Assembly (NCBI GenBank): GCA_013433145.1
Contig: CM024170.1
Location: 2,499,459 to 2,563,458, forward strand
Source of the DNA: Ascaris suum
Lineage: Eukaryota; Nematoda; Chromadorea; Rhabditida; Ascarididae
Length of the DNA stretch: 64,000 nt
Direction of reading: 5' to 3'
Position numbers and translations under genes: made by a program. Position 1 is the first letter of the stretch; each line of letters begins with the position of its first letter. The notes beneath the pieces were generated by a model, which ran no database searches, was not told where the DNA came from, and saw only the letters and a program-made list of their open reading frames with translations. This document shows, piece by piece, positions 41,257-54,779 of this stretch.

Positions 41257-43143
41257 AAAGGAGAGCGGATGGGGTATTTCATGAGACAGCAACAAGAGAT
41301 AATGTTCACCTGCAGTAATGCATACAGTAGCGTATATACACGTTTTATATAAGTGTATATTAAAATAATGCTGTGTATATAGAGTGAATAAGTACAACAT
41401 TTTCCCACTTTTAGAATAAAATGAGAATAGATCGGAGATCATTCAAAAAAAGATAATTAATTTTTGCTTTAAAAATATCAGAGGATGCAGTTTATTTCAA
41501 AGAGAAATTATTTGAAGGATTCTTTTCGGAGCAATAAGTCAAAAGTTTTCACTTTTGTAAGCTAAGCGATACGATTAAAATGCAATCATTTTTGCCTTTT
41601 TTTTCCCTCATTTCTTCAGCATAGACAAAGAGTGCTAACGAATAAAGCGGCAATAATTGGGATATTCATCCAAAAGATCGCCGAAATCGATTGGGATTGG
41701 CTGCATCTTTGAAACTAAAAAAAAAATGCGCATTTACTCATTAAAAAGAGCAGCAAGTTTTAAATTGAAAAATGCACATTCATGCCTAAATTGATTACGA
41801 CGAAAAACGATAAAAATCGGTGAATGAACCATTAAGACGACACTTATAACCATGACGATTCCTTCACCGATGACGGTAGACAAAATATTAGCGATAGAGG
41901 AAAGAACTGACCATTGAATGAAAGAAAAACCAACGAAAAAAAAAGTCCTTCACAATGACTATCGTTAATTCACTTCTATAAAAGAGGAGAAACGCAAATA
42001 AAACGTTTCATTGATGAATTTAATTCTAAAATTCTCTTCAAATTTGCGATATATTTTTATTGCTATAAAAATCTTTTTTTTTTGTTTTTCTAATCCATTA
42101 GAAAAAACGACGATATTCAATCATGAGCGAGCGATAAATACCGAAAGAAACCTAATTTGCATATAAGAAAATTTGAAATTCTAACAAATTCAATCACAAA
42201 AAAAGAGTCTATTTACAAATTCATTAATGAAACAAATGCAATGAAAAAAAATTGATGAAAATTCCGCTCTAAGGGCACAACTGGCAAGGGTACCGCATTC
42301 AAAGGTCTCATTAAATATGCAAATATGAATAGCAAACAGAAATAGTTTGCTCATCAGGTAATAGTAGAAATCATAGAGTGCATCATTAGAGTGCCTACTA
42401 TGACACATACTCATTAACCAATCAATTGAAAAGATAACTAGATTATTCAACCCCCCCCCCCCCCCAAAAAAAAAGGCACCACAATGCTTAGCGCAAGGAA
42501 ACGAATAAATCGATGATTCAAGTAAATATCGACCCGATCCATAATAGAAAATAGATTTAAAAATATTTGATCAATGAATTTTAGTGATGGAAAATTAAGA
42601 GCGCATGAAATCGATTCGTTGTGCAAGAATTTCCCAATATCCATTTGTATTATTTACTAAGAAAATCTTACAAATCCTATATCTCATGTAGATAAACGTT
42701 AATTTTCGTAGTGAATTTAGTTCGATCACTTATACGGCTAATATTCAAGTTGATGCAATATATATACATCTTTATGATTTTATCTATTTCTTATCTATTT
42801 TCCTATATAATTTTATTCTTTTTTTAACCTGTTCTTTAGTTTTTATTAAAGGTAAATGAATGAATGAATTCTACTACCTGTTGATATAATACGCTTATAA
42901 TAATGCTATCGTTATTCATAAAACAATAAGATCTGATTACTCAAATTTTGGAGAATTGCTGATATACCGATGAATTTGATTTTATTGAATTTCTGATATA
43001 CGAGCAAAAAATGATTGATTATAGGAGATGGATATAAACGAAGAATACGAATGAGTGATCAAGGCCAATCATAAATAGCACTTTTTTCTTTGAAAAGATT
43101 GCTTGAACGAACTTCAGTCTGATATATGACAAGTACAAATTGA

Positions 43144-43398
43144 ACCTGGTTACTTTCATATACAACAATTAAGACAAGTAAAGTAAACAAGTTCAAAAGA
43201 TCAGTTCAAACATCATATATGAAGGTCTACGTTGATGAAACGGCCATCAATACGTCGATGTGTAAGAGTTATTATGGCTCATTAAACATCTTTTCTTTGA
43301 TAGAGGTTTACAACATCAATGATGGCACTTCAGTGTTCTGTATTTCTATTGTTGAATTCATCGTAGCATTTGAAAGAAACTCGAAATGTCTTCGCTAA
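43144..43398 (+). CDS. 84-codon + strand frame, unknown
   Basis: Open from TGA 43141 to TAA 43396, with ATG at 43219. Reads F-K-R-S-V-Q-T-S-Y-M-K-V-Y-V-D-E-T-A-I-N and later I-E-V-Y-N-I-N-D-G-T-S-V-F. It is balanced in composition and not built from a simple repeat. Family not recognised. Confidence 0.27.
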   Translation, partial: TWLLSYTTIKTSKVNKFKRSVQTSYMKVYVDETAINTSMCKSYYGSLNIFSLIEVYNINDGTSVFCISIVEFIVAFERNSKCLR

Positions 43399-44549
43399 AA
43401 AATATTTTGCATTAATTATTGAACATTAGAAAGTAGGCTTAACTCAATTGTACATAAAAGATTATCGAAAGGCAAAATTCGAATATCAATAGCTAGAGTA
43501 GGGATGTTATATATAGTGAATTTAATATACACTAATATTTGACGTGCAAATCGAAGTGGGAACAGAAAGGATATGTGCACTTGAGTCAATCAAATAACAT
43601 TCTAACTGAGATCATGGATATTTTTTGAGGTCTTTGAACGCTCTATTGAAACGTATCGAAAAACCTTTTCAACTTCACAAAGAATCGATTAATTGAATTT
43701 CTACTTTTTTAAGCGTAGAGCATACTCTTTAGGTGCTTTTAAATCAAGGAAAGTTCACCACCCTATCCCCCGTTCTATAAGTGCGAGTAATTCGAAGGGA
43801 AAAGTTGAGATAGGAAACGAGGAAAAAGAGTGACTGAAGAATGAAATCTACTTCATATTTTCAACAATTAAAGTAACGCCGACATGAAAAAAAATTTTAA
43901 TGAGATTTACACGAATCACGAACAACGGATGACTGATATTAACACAGCCAATAGTATATGACAGCCTATTTTCTCAGCAAGTTTTGATCATATGCGTTAA
44001 AGCAAATTAAGCCTAATTCGATATTTTCAATTATGCTATATAAGTTACGATGCAAGCGGGTATTAATAAGGAGTGGGACAACGATGTAAGCATTAAGAAA
44101 GACAAGAAGAAATAGCTGATTTAGAGCGTTGCAATAACGTCACACAAAAATCTCTGCGAAAATGAAGCCGCTATACGCTCATCAATAATAAAATAAAAAT
44201 ATTTTTAGGCGATATTCCACCATTTTCGTGTGGAAATTAAAATTCAGCTTGTGAGTCATCTCCTATCAATAAAATCTTTTCATTCGAGTCGATGAGATGC
44301 AATCAAATCTAAAATTAGGCGTATAAGTGTAAGTAAAAAATGAAGCAATAAAATGACGCATTGATAAATTTATTGCTCATTTCATGAAAATCCTTTCGAA
44401 TTTCTAAGTAAAAATCGTTAAATTTTGATGAAACATTTGCAAATAATGAAATTATTCTCTTAAAATAAATAATAATTGAGATCCGTTTTAGCCGATTTAC
44501 GCACAACAATAACCCACTTTTTTTTTTTTTTTTGTGGATATAAAATGAG

Positions 44550-44671
44550 CTTCATTCCCTTCAATTATCGGCTAAATAGAACTAAATATGATTATTGCAA
44601 ATGCATATCTGCGATGCGCACACATCTCTCACCTCAAATGATGGATGCATTTCCGGTTGAAAGATATGAAG
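44550..44671 (+). CDS. Possible exon, strand uncertain
   Basis: After a 13-T run and ATGAG the + strand reads F-I-P-F-N-Y-R-L-N-R-T-K-Y-D-Y-C-K-C and T-H-L-S-P-Q-M-M-D-A-F-P-V-E-R-Y-E to a possible donor GTGTTG, 122 nt. The - strand offers 44622-44732 (L-L-S-D-A-L-M-L-L-K-A-W-Q-T-N-T-F-I-S-F) between TTCTAAG and GTGAGA. Both are attractive and at most one is real. Confidence 0.27.
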
Positions 44672-45813
44672 GTGTTGGTTTGCCATGCTTTTAACAACAT
44701 CAATGCATCACTCAGCAAATTCACTTAGAAATATCGAACGTAATTCCCATTTGTTTTCATTAGTAAATGACAGCAGCAAAACTTCATGAAAACTACAGAG
44801 ATAGCGATAGCGTTGATTCTCTTCGAATTCTATTCATCATTAAGAAGTTGTTTATTTCATATCTCAAGGAATAAATCATGCAAAAAATTTCAAAAGCCAC
44901 TTTAGACATACTCAGTTTTCTCAGTGAAAAAAAAAAAGAGAGAAACATTCAATGCTATTATAAACCTTTTTTTTTTTGAAGTGAAGTTACGCTATAGAAA
45001 ACAAACATCAGAGAACGCCATCGAGAATGAAACACTAATTGTTTTTATATTTCAGTCTATTAGATCAATAAGAGAGAAAAAAAATACAAAAGCATTAGAA
45101 GATATATTTTTTAAATCGAGCAAAATATAGAAATGTTTTGCTTAAAAAAAAATTGGTTTGTAAATCATATATATTCGGTAACAAAGAAAACTTGAAGGAC
45201 CAATTTTTTTTTTTTTGTGTACATTCAACTACCATTGCTTTTTTAGCATATATGACATGCTGTAATGACATCTAGATTTAGGCACAAAGTATAGAATATA
45301 TCCTATTGTTGTACTCTTGCAATAAATTATGTTAGAATAACAAAAATAAGCTCCAACAAACAGACAGACAAAACATAATAAAAGTCCACAAATAACGATT
45401 AGTTGAATTAATTCTTTATCGTCAATGATATGATACATTTATTTATTTTGATGAGGGAAAAAGAATATCTTAAAATTCATATCGATTTCTAATCATAATT
45501 AAACAATGAATGTGGAAAAATGATGAGATATTGATGAATGGTGACAATGAGAAAAGAATAGTCTTGCATAAAGGCGAAAACTCATAAATTAACAATGCAA
45601 CAAATATAAATGACTTCTCCCATTCTTTCTTCTCTTTTCTCTTCCGTTCTCTTTGCCCTATTGTCCAAAACTCGGAGTAATTTTAGAAAACGAAATTTTT
45701 AATTTTCAATATCTTGCTAAAAGTCTAGAAGTTGCTGCGTTCGTTAAGAAACTTCTTCAAAGAAATTAAAACGATTGAAGATCTAGCTTCCGGAGTGTCT
45801 TGTCAAGTCGGAG

Positions 45814-45839
45814 TTATATATATATTTATATTATAATAT

Positions 45840-45930
<91 letters not shown>
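45814..45930. repeat. Interrupted (TA)n microsatellite
   Basis: TA tract broken by TTTATATTATAATATAAAA near its start and by one phase shift (TATTATAT) in the middle. Confidence 0.95.
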
Positions 45931-45934
<4 letters not shown>

Positions 45935-46922
45935 CACAGATTTTGTTACGAGCATTTTTCCTGTATAGCACGGGCCCTATGATCAATGCAGTTAGTCTAT
46001 CAAATATCCACGAAATATCAGTAAAAGGACGAAGAAAGTTCAGTGGAGAAATATGACAACGTTTCTTCTATATAACAACAGAAAAAAAAATAGGTGCATC
46101 AATGTAAACCAATACAAAAACAAACAGTAAACGTGGGAAATAAGATGAAAGAAGACTTGAATATTCTTCTCTTCTCATCCTCTCACAATTCACAATATCG
46201 AGAAGCATAAAACGTTGAAAATATCAACGAGAAAATCCCATCAATGAATTTGTACCCATTCAACACATACGAGAAAAAAATATAAGTGATTAAGCATTAA
46301 AAAAGCGTTATCAACTAGAGATGAAGCGAATAAACGGATGAAATTAGATAAATTCTGCATTGAGTGGATTATATGAATATAATTGTGGTATAAATTTGAA
46401 GCGATTCATCGATGGATTTCTTCATCGATGAAACTATGAAAATTTTTGGCTTTTTTTTCGGCAATTTTTATTAAAAAAAGCGGCATTCTGTAAATTTTTC
46501 GCTATAAATTAATGAATTTCAAATTCATAAGCGAAAAGTGATAAATTTTTCGGCATAGAGTATTGAGACGTTTTGGCGCAGAATGCAATGATCGATTTCT
46601 ACATGAGAAATTTATGAAATTTAGAAATTCATCGCTTAATATGTGTCGAATTTCCAAAAAAAAAAAAAAAAATCGTCTATCTTTGAGTAGGTGAAAGAAG
46701 TTCGTCTATGTATTCGCATTTCGTTTGCTTTCCATATTGGATTGTAAGCCGATTGTCGTAATTGCTAAGATTTATTCGGGCTAATGCTGCGATTCAATGA
46801 AAAATCAATCAGACGAAGAATTCAGCAATATGCAAATATTCAATAACAAAAAAAAAAATTCCTCTTCAAAAATTTACAAAAATTTCTAGGAAAATTTGCA
46901 ATTTTTCATTATTTATTAAAAC

Positions 46923-46946
46923 GAATTCCGGAATTCCGGAATTCCG
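46923..46946. repeat. (GAATTCCG)3 palindromic repeat
   Basis: Three tandem copies of the octanucleotide GAATTCCG, each self-complementary across its junction. Confidence 0.9.
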
Positions 46947-47227
46947 GATACATGCATAACGCCACATATCATCGTCACTAAATTCGATTCGCTAAATATA
47001 TCGAACAATATAAAACAAGACAATAATTATTATGTATAGTGCTATTTTAAGCGTTCCACAAATTTCCTTTTTCTCTTTTTCACCGAATGCGTTGCAAATT
47101 TCAATTTTTTATTGATTTATGAAATGAAATCTCCATATTTCAAAAAAAAAGAGACGTCAATGAGTAAATTTTATGATGAAATCTATGGACTCAAATGCAA
47201 TCTTCTATTGATAAGATGTATAGCGGT

Positions 47228-47297
47228 ATCAATAGGTTTATGTGGTTATCAAGAAAGTTTATGCCCTTATCAGGAATGCTTATGCCGTTATCAGGAA
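47228..47297. repeat. 21-22 bp tandem repeat, three copies
   Basis: Copies of TTTATGCCCTTATCAGGAAT and variants, followed at 47328 by a short GCATT pentamer run (four copies). It underlies an apparent 83-codon + frame rich in C-x-Y-Q-E, which I attribute to the repeat. Confidence 0.85.
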
Positions 47298-47488
47298 AAC
47301 GTATTGTGCAATGTTTATGAGAATTGCATTGCATTGCATTGCATTGCGTATGCGATAGCATAAAGTAGTTGAAACGTTCCATTAAATGAGTGTAAAAGTT
47401 GCTCATTTTCACAACAAAGACTAAAGGATCATCAAGCATAATTTAAGTGTGGTATAGAAGATCGAATACCAGTTTGTAAGAAATGGTA

Positions 47489-47504
47489 ATTTGCATATGC
47501 AAAT
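47489..47504. promoter_or_regulatory. 16-bp palindrome of two octamer sites
   Basis: ATTTGCATATGCAAAT is a perfect palindrome made of two inverted octamer (POU) sites, followed by a further ATATGCAA. No gene start is supported nearby. Confidence 0.3.
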
Positions 47505-47773
47505 ATGCAACTTGCATTCTAAGAACAATTTCAGCAAATTGTTTTACTCGCTCGACACTTAATCATTCTTTCAAGGTAAATTTTAATAAATTCTTTTGCC
47601 TCCTATCGTAAACAACTACTCTACAGGAAATGACTATAACAACTTTCTCTCTCGTTCATTCCTTGCTGCTTCTTGGTCGACGACTTGTCTCTATATTGCC
47701 CATTCCTTGAACCCAATATAATGCTATTTCTTGTCGATCCTGTCTTTCCCTGACTTTTCCTTCAATTTTTCAG

Positions 47774-47850
47774 TACGAGAGGGTGGTGGAGGGGGGGGGG
47801 GAGGGGAAGTGAGAAAATGGCAGGATACGGGAACATCCCCACGGGGACAA
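47774..47850 (+). CDS. Possible exon containing a poly-G run
   Basis: A very good acceptor (CCTTCAATTTTTCAG) and a donor ACAA|GTAAGA bracket 77 nt encoding an eight-glycine run then E-V-R-K-W-Q-D-T-G-T-S-P-R-G-Q. The poly-G is one of about a dozen similar tracts in non-coding DNA here, so the bracketing splice sites may be coincidence. Confidence 0.22.
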
Positions 47851-49282
47851 GTAAGAGAATTAAGTCGCTTGTGCCATCATAGCGATGGCCATCAACAGTT
47901 CACAAACGAGGCCGCAAAGAAACAAAAGTTTTGCATATTTCTGCACTTTTTTTTTCGAGAAATTCTCGAACTTTTCGAGCATTTTTCGCCTTGAAATTAT
48001 TACGACAATGAGTTGAATTTCAACAAAAAAGCAACTACAGCGATAGATACACATGAATTACGGAAGCGCGAAAGTCCAATTGCAAAAAAAAGTTAAAAAA
48101 TAAGGTACTTCCTGCATTTCAACATTGCTATAGTATTTAATAACATTCAATCGCAAATAGTGAAAACAAAGGAATATCTGCGCAAAAAATTATGGCAAAA
48201 AGACCGAATAAATACAGGTGATTGGATTTATTTTTAATTCTAACGTAATGATCTCTTTAATGCCTCATATATACATCGATAAAATCATATACATCTATCA
48301 TATCTCATTATAATATTGATCTAATGATTTAAAAGCTGTGCAGTGCTTCATGCACGGGTGAAGACAGAAATAAAACTCGATAATAATATCGCTTTACTTT
48401 GTGTTAAATATTGTTGATAACAATAGGTGACATACATGTAGGTAATCACATCGTATTATATGATCATAGATGAGGAAATATGAAGCTTTTTTCAGCACAT
48501 ACCACATATCAACACATAACACAATCATGCATCACATTATTTTTCATCGCTCGTATAAACAAATTTTTGATTGGCACATCATGATTTATCAAAATAATTG
48601 CTTTTTTTTCCTCATAAATTTAGTAAGCGACTAGAAACTATCATAGTTGATGAAATTATTTCAATAGGAAAATGCAAATAAGTTTCCTTTAAAGCATCCG
48701 GAATAGTAGAGGATATTCAAAAAACTCTTCAATATCTCAAGAAAAAAATAATTGCTAAAATTGATGAATAAAATTGATTTATTCAATGGCAATTTTCGTA
48801 TGTGAGAATATTTCTTCGCAGAAAAAAGAAAAACATACGGAAATTTCCTATATAAACAACAAACAAAACCAGTATATAAACAACGATGCACGATCATCTA
48901 CGCATATAAACATCTTCCATCGATTTTCTTAAATATATATATATATTTTTTGTTTTTTTAAAATAGTAAAGAAGAAAACAAACATTGAAGAAAGAAAAAA
49001 AAAGAGAAAATATAAGCGAAGAGTGGAAAAAGATTCCGGAATCTCAATTTAAAGCAATTGAAATTTTAGTTGAACGCTAATTTCTTGAAATCGCTTAAGT
49101 GATTTTAGGCTCGGGCGTATGTCTCTTTCAGCAGCTCCGAATGTGTAGTGTTTCAACTTTCTCTACAAAGGAACTTTTGAAAATTACAACAGCGGAATAT
49201 TTGAGAGTGGTGAACAACATTTAACGCGATAATTTGCCTCATCAAATCAAAGCGAATCCGCTAACGCCTATGCTATATGAAG

Positions 49283-49402
49283 GTCTACGAGGCGAGATGT
49301 CCCTTTCGTCCATACGAGGGTAGACAGTCCAGCGATGCGGTCCCTTCCTCACCTCCCCGTCCCATGCCCACAACGGGAATGACTACCCGACGGGCAAGCG
49401 AA
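49283..49402 (+). CDS. Possible Pro/Ser/Thr-rich exon
   Basis: A GC-rich 120-nt patch reads V-Y-E-A-R-C-P-F-R-P-Y-E-G-R-Q-S-S-D-A-V and P-R-P-M-P-T-T-G-M-T-T-R-R-A-S-E, a disordered-protein composition. The acceptor is poor; GAA|GTCAAA could be a donor, or the frame runs on to a stop at 49475. On the - strand a 46-nt candidate (49412-49457, E-F-Y-R-L-L-P-H-F-S-A-Y-K-T-A) abuts it. Confidence 0.25.
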
Positions 49403-49871
49403 GTCAAATTTTACCTGCCGTTTTGTATGCAGAAAAATGAGGCAAAAGCCTATAAAATTCCTACAGTAAATCATTAAAAAATTCACTCGAACTTATCAGA
49501 AATCATCCCGATTCAAATATATTTTATGTACAATAAGGATTATAATTACTATCGCAAAGAGTTGTTAAGTGCTAATGATAGAAAAATAAACATAAGGAGC
49601 GCAAAATTGAACATTCCTATGTTTGATTCAACTAATGAGCATGAATAGAGTAGCATTCCACTGAAGAAATCAACAACAGAATGGAATGTGTAATATTGCA
49701 TATATGCAATTCAGCAACGCGTTTGAAGTGCAATATTGTATATTTTTGTATAATTTTTGTTTCTTCTGTCTATATATACTGCAGCGTTCTCTATTATTGC
49801 AGTGTATTTGTATTGCAATACAACAGTGCAATGAAATATTTTTATATAATAATAGCAATAATGATGTGCCT

Positions 49872-50052
<181 letters not shown>

Positions 50053-50540
50053 TCATAAACGATGGAACTTGTTAACGCCCAACAGAAGGGCGGGGCGCGC
50101 AAAATGCGCTTTTTGCAATTCATCTTCCTCCACCGAATTGTGTCAATATTCAGAAACCAGATAAACAATATGCACAACTGTGATTCATAAGTAGTTGACT
50201 AAATTCGAGAATTTCCCACCCAAAAAAACGCTCTTCCGCATATTCGACTGGTTATATGAGAAAATTTGCTTGTAAATTTCATAGTACTTTAAAGCACCTA
50301 TAATCGTTTAGACAATGACAAATAAACTCGTCCATAATTCAATCTGACATTTTCTCTACTTCAAAAACTTCGTAATAGTTTTGTAGATTTTTTTAATCGT
50401 TCACCAGATAAGTTCATAACGCTTATGCACATCTATCACACCGTAATTATGCATTTATGCAAATAAACTCGTGAGGAGTGTTCAGTCGTTTTTGTGCTCG
50501 CAAAATTTTCATGAAATTCAGGTGGGAAAAGTGGACAGAA

Positions 50541-50572
50541 GGTGGGGGGGGGGGGAGGGGGAGGGAGAGAGG
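50541..50572. repeat. Poly-G tract
   Basis: A G run interrupted by AGGGGGAGGGAGAG; same style as the other tracts. Confidence 0.93.
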
Positions 50573-51379
50573 TTGGAAGTAGAATGCTTAACGCAAGGAT
50601 TTGTTCGAATGAGTTGAACGATGATAGCATCACTGTACATCATCGATCACAGCATTCAACTGTGGTCGGCGGCAGACGATTTGTGGTTACTTCTTAAGAG
50701 GCAATACTATATACCGGTGATAACTGCACATTCTTCATCGATGTGATGTGCTCCGCACACGTGTCTTATGATTCCGCTCACATATTCCCTTCTCTGATCT
50801 TTTTTTTTTTTTTTTAAGAGACGATTTTAAACCAAAAACTGGTCGGTTTTAAGCAATCATAGAGAGAGAGAGAGAGATTATAGAACAACGATTGAGAGTA
50901 TATGAGAAATGCTGAGTGCTAAGATAAGCAGAGAAATGATGTATCATTGTTACAAATATTGTGAAGCGGAAACGTGACTGAAGCGCGTTGAAATGATAGC
51001 CCTATCTAGAGTTTAGCAAATTGAAGCTAAATCTTACCAATATTTACTTATAGACGACGTGTGTCGATGATACTAGACATCGTTTCCCGATTCCCTATTT
51101 TGCTCTAAAATCTTTGTGATCGGAAATGAATAAATTAGGTTTGAAAGAAATTCTCTATATTTAAGCGAGGAAAATCTCAAGGTTTACCCACGTTTGATGG
51201 ATTCTTCGAAGGGAGCCAGAAAAAGATGACGATGTCAAATATCATTGACGGAGACAATCTGCGTGTATTACTTTTTTTTTTTAAAGTGCATTGATGTCTA
51301 CTTATCCGTTTGCTTGGCAGCTTCAACATGAAAGCTACTAACAATATGAAATAGGTAGCTGTAATGTACGACGAATTCA

Positions 51380-51580
51380 TTGGCCGTTTATGCGTGATTT
51401 GTTGGCCATTTAAGCATGGCAGAAATTTGTTGCGCATTTAAGCATAGCGGGAATTTGTTGGCCACTTAGGCGTGGTGGGAATTTGTTGACCACTTAAGCG
51501 TGGTGGGAATTTGTTGGCCATTTAGACGTTGCGGGAATTTGTTCGTCATTTAAGCATAGCGGAATTTCGTTGACCATACA
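51380..51580. repeat. 28-bp degenerate minisatellite, seven to eight copies
   Basis: Diverged copies of GGGAATTTGTTGGCCA followed by CTTAAGCGTGGT. It underlies much of an apparent 86-codon - strand frame (51177-51437). Just below the repeat, - strand 51181-51250 reads I-F-D-I-V-I-F-F-W-L-P-S-K-N-P-S-N-V up to G|GTAAAC, a weak exon candidate. Confidence 0.92.
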
Positions 51581-53230
51581 TCATAAATTAGGCGCAAAAG
51601 TGTATATCGTAGTAGTTTATTCACATGGTCGTTTCTTGCATTCATTCAAATCAAAGAGTTCATTAAAATACAGATATAGTGAATCGAAAAATCTATCGAA
51701 GGCGATCAGCAAATGAAGAAACCGATATATGGATGGATGGATGGATGTAGGAAAAGGACTAAACGGATGTGAATAATTCACTAGTTAACAAGAAAGAAAA
51801 AAGAATGACTTTGTAATGACAAAATTTGATTGTACCTTGAAGAGTTGTGCTATCTTTGCCGTATTCATTTACGACAATCGGAATTATGTGCTGTTTTCGA
51901 AAATAATAGGTGAAAAAAAAATTGCGAGAGGGAGATGGCGCGATATGTGCTTTTTTTTTTGCTCAACTTTTTTAACCGTTGTTACTTTTTAAAAATTTGG
52001 CCAATTTTTTTTTTTTGTTGTAAAAATGTATGCCGCATTTCTATTCTCAGAAATATTTCAACTTCCCACCTTTTCAAGCAGATATGTTTGAAAACACCAA
52101 GAAATACTACTATACTATAAATAATGTTCCGTAGAGTTTCCACTATCGTGTTATATGAGCAGAGAATTTTGCTATGTAAGCCTAGAGATTATATAAGCCT
52201 AGAGTTTTGTTGCATGAGCCTAGAATTTGTGTGCCGTTACTGCGTTCACTCGTTCATCATTTCAGCGTCAATTGAGCCATTTCTATCCAAAACTATTGCT
52301 GCTCTCAAATATTGGATATTTATTCATCTGGTCTTTTGTTTTGCGAACATTTCGCTCTTTCTTGCTTGTCTTCGCTCACAAATTTTCGCACTTCATCATC
52401 TCGAAATTAAATAACTAAAAATCAACTTCTACTCGCAAAAAGTAAGTACTATGGCAATATTGTTGTCTGTGCGTATGTGCTTCCAAGTCTGTGTGTTCGT
52501 CTCTCTGCCCGTGAAGGTAGTTTCAATTTGAGAATCAAAAAAAAAAGTGAACTTATGAAATTTGCTCAATACCGTAACACGGATTACCTCCTAAAAAATC
52601 GTTTACGTTGAAAAGCCTCGATGAAAAAATATTATAGGCATCTAAAGATGCTAAAAAAAAAAAAAAAATTGCGCGCACATTACAAATCAATATCGATCTT
52701 CAATTAATATCGTTCGAATTCTAAACATCGAGACTTTTGAAATAAAAACTTTTTCATTTTTTTTTCGTGAATTTCTAGAAAAATTTTTTAAATTATTTCG
52801 TGAATTTCGGTTTTTTATGCAAATTTGAAAAAAAAAATTCGAATGAATTAAAAAATGAAATCATCATTTCATCAACTTTTATTCTATTTACTTAATTAAT
52901 ATATGGAATGAATGAATGATACAAATAATACAAATTCATGATCCATGATCAGTGTAAAAATGAAGAAAAAAAAACGTATAAAAGAATGAATTAAATTGAA
53001 AGATAAAATAGAGAAAATGAAGCATTCAATGCATATCATGAAATTAGCTAGGATTTAGCCTAATTTAAAGTTTTATTTCGTTATTTATTTGTAATTTATC
53101 CATTTATATATATGGCTTGTATGTGTGTATTTAGCCTATACGCTTTTTCACTCAATATTTCTTGTATATATTGTCCACTATATATTTATATGAATACACA
53201 AATATATGTCTCTATGTTTGAAAAAATTCG

Positions 53231-53437
53231 CTAAAGACGGATAACTATGCGACACAGACATGAATTGGGCTCTAGGTTGGCTCCTGAAAGATTAAGTTCC
53301 TTGGCGTCAACAGGAACATAATAAAATTTACACGGAAGAAAGTTAATATAGAGGGAGCCACTTGACGATGGCGGCATATATTGAGGCGTGAAAAAAATGT
53401 GCAAAGGATAAAAGTCGATAGAAATTTGTACTATATT
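53231..53437 (-). CDS. 68-codon - strand frame, coding-like
   Basis: Reads I-D-F-Y-P-L-H-I-F-F-T-P-Q-Y-M-P-P-S-S-S and then F-Y-Y-V-P-V-D-A-K-E-L-N-L-S-G-A-N-L-E-P before TAG. AATATAG at the upper end is a possible acceptor and CGCATA|GTTATC a possible donor. The sequence looks like genuine protein, but the length is within chance range and no family is recognised. Confidence 0.3.
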   Translation of the reverse strand, partial: NIVQISIDFYPLHIFFTPQYMPPSSSGSLYINFLPCKFYYVPVDAKELNLSGANLEPNSCLCRIVIRL

Positions 53438-54608
53438 TTACGATATCATTCGATAAAACTTTTAAAAAAATTCTGCTATGAAATTAAGTGATTTTATTTC
53501 TATGCGATTTACCTTATCATATATGATCGATAGAGGACAACGATGATTATCAAAAAAAAAAAATTTTTTTTTCCCCTATACGAAAAATTTTCAATATATT
53601 TGTGGAAATTATCATAAATTAAAACTAATTAAATAATAATTTATTTATTTCAATTATTTTAATTCGATTAATTCTTTCTTATTTTAATATTATCGGAATA
53701 TAAATTCGTTGTAATTAATTCCTTACGTTTCCTTAAAACTGCAATATTTCATTTAGTGAATTTACTTTAATAGAAATGAAACGTATGAGAACGTGAAATT
53801 TAAATGAAGTTTAAACAAACGATCTCAATTTTATAGTGCATTTTGTGCACGATGAAAGATGATCAACTGGCCTAATTAAACTATTGCTTTCTTTTCTTTT
53901 TTTTTTTTTTTTCAACGATTCGAAAATGTTAAGGAAATTTGCAAATAAAGAAAATATAATTTTAAAAAATAACGAAAATTTAAACAATCTAATAATAGTA
54001 CAAATAATATTTCATTTTTTAATTAAAAAACTCTAAAGGAAATTAAACAATTTAGCTATAATATCTATATTCAAATATTAGGCCAATTGATAGTTGATTT
54101 GCATATTAGCATTTGCATATGATACAAAGATATCGTTAGGCACAATGATTCAAATAGAGTAGAATATCGAGAAAAAAAAATCGAGAAATAGGATTAATGC
54201 TTGAGATAAAATGAGAAATAAAAAAAAAAACGACGCCAGATTGATAGATATGAAATTCATATGATACTCAATTAGAGTACACTCAAAAGGAGAGATCGTA
54301 AGCGAAGAAAAAAACCTTGAATTTAAAGATTTCAAGAAAAAATCAACAACGAAATTGAAGATAACAATAGTAGTGGAGTAGTGGAGAATAAAAATTCGCT
54401 GAGTAACCTACAAAATTCGATTTTCAACGAAATAAATTTTGATCGATCAACTTGATGATTAATCAGAGAGAACTTTTTGCTCGGAAAATTTTAACGACAT
54501 TTTGCTTCATCTTTTTTTTTTTCGGCACATTTAAATCATTTCCTACAAATTGGAATTTTTGAAAAAGATAACGGAACCTAGATATGAAATTTTGATATTG
54601 AAATAGAA

Positions 54609-54756
<148 letters not shown>

Positions 54757-54779
54757 GCAATATGATGTCATATAGCGAT

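Noticed and set aside
45229..45438. 69-codon - frame resembling a membrane helix
   Set aside because: T-rich DNA yields hydrophobic residues by itself; there are no splice or start signals of quality.
47191..47439. Overlapping + and - frames of about 82 codons
   Set aside because: Both arise from the 21-22 bp tandem repeat and the GCATT run.
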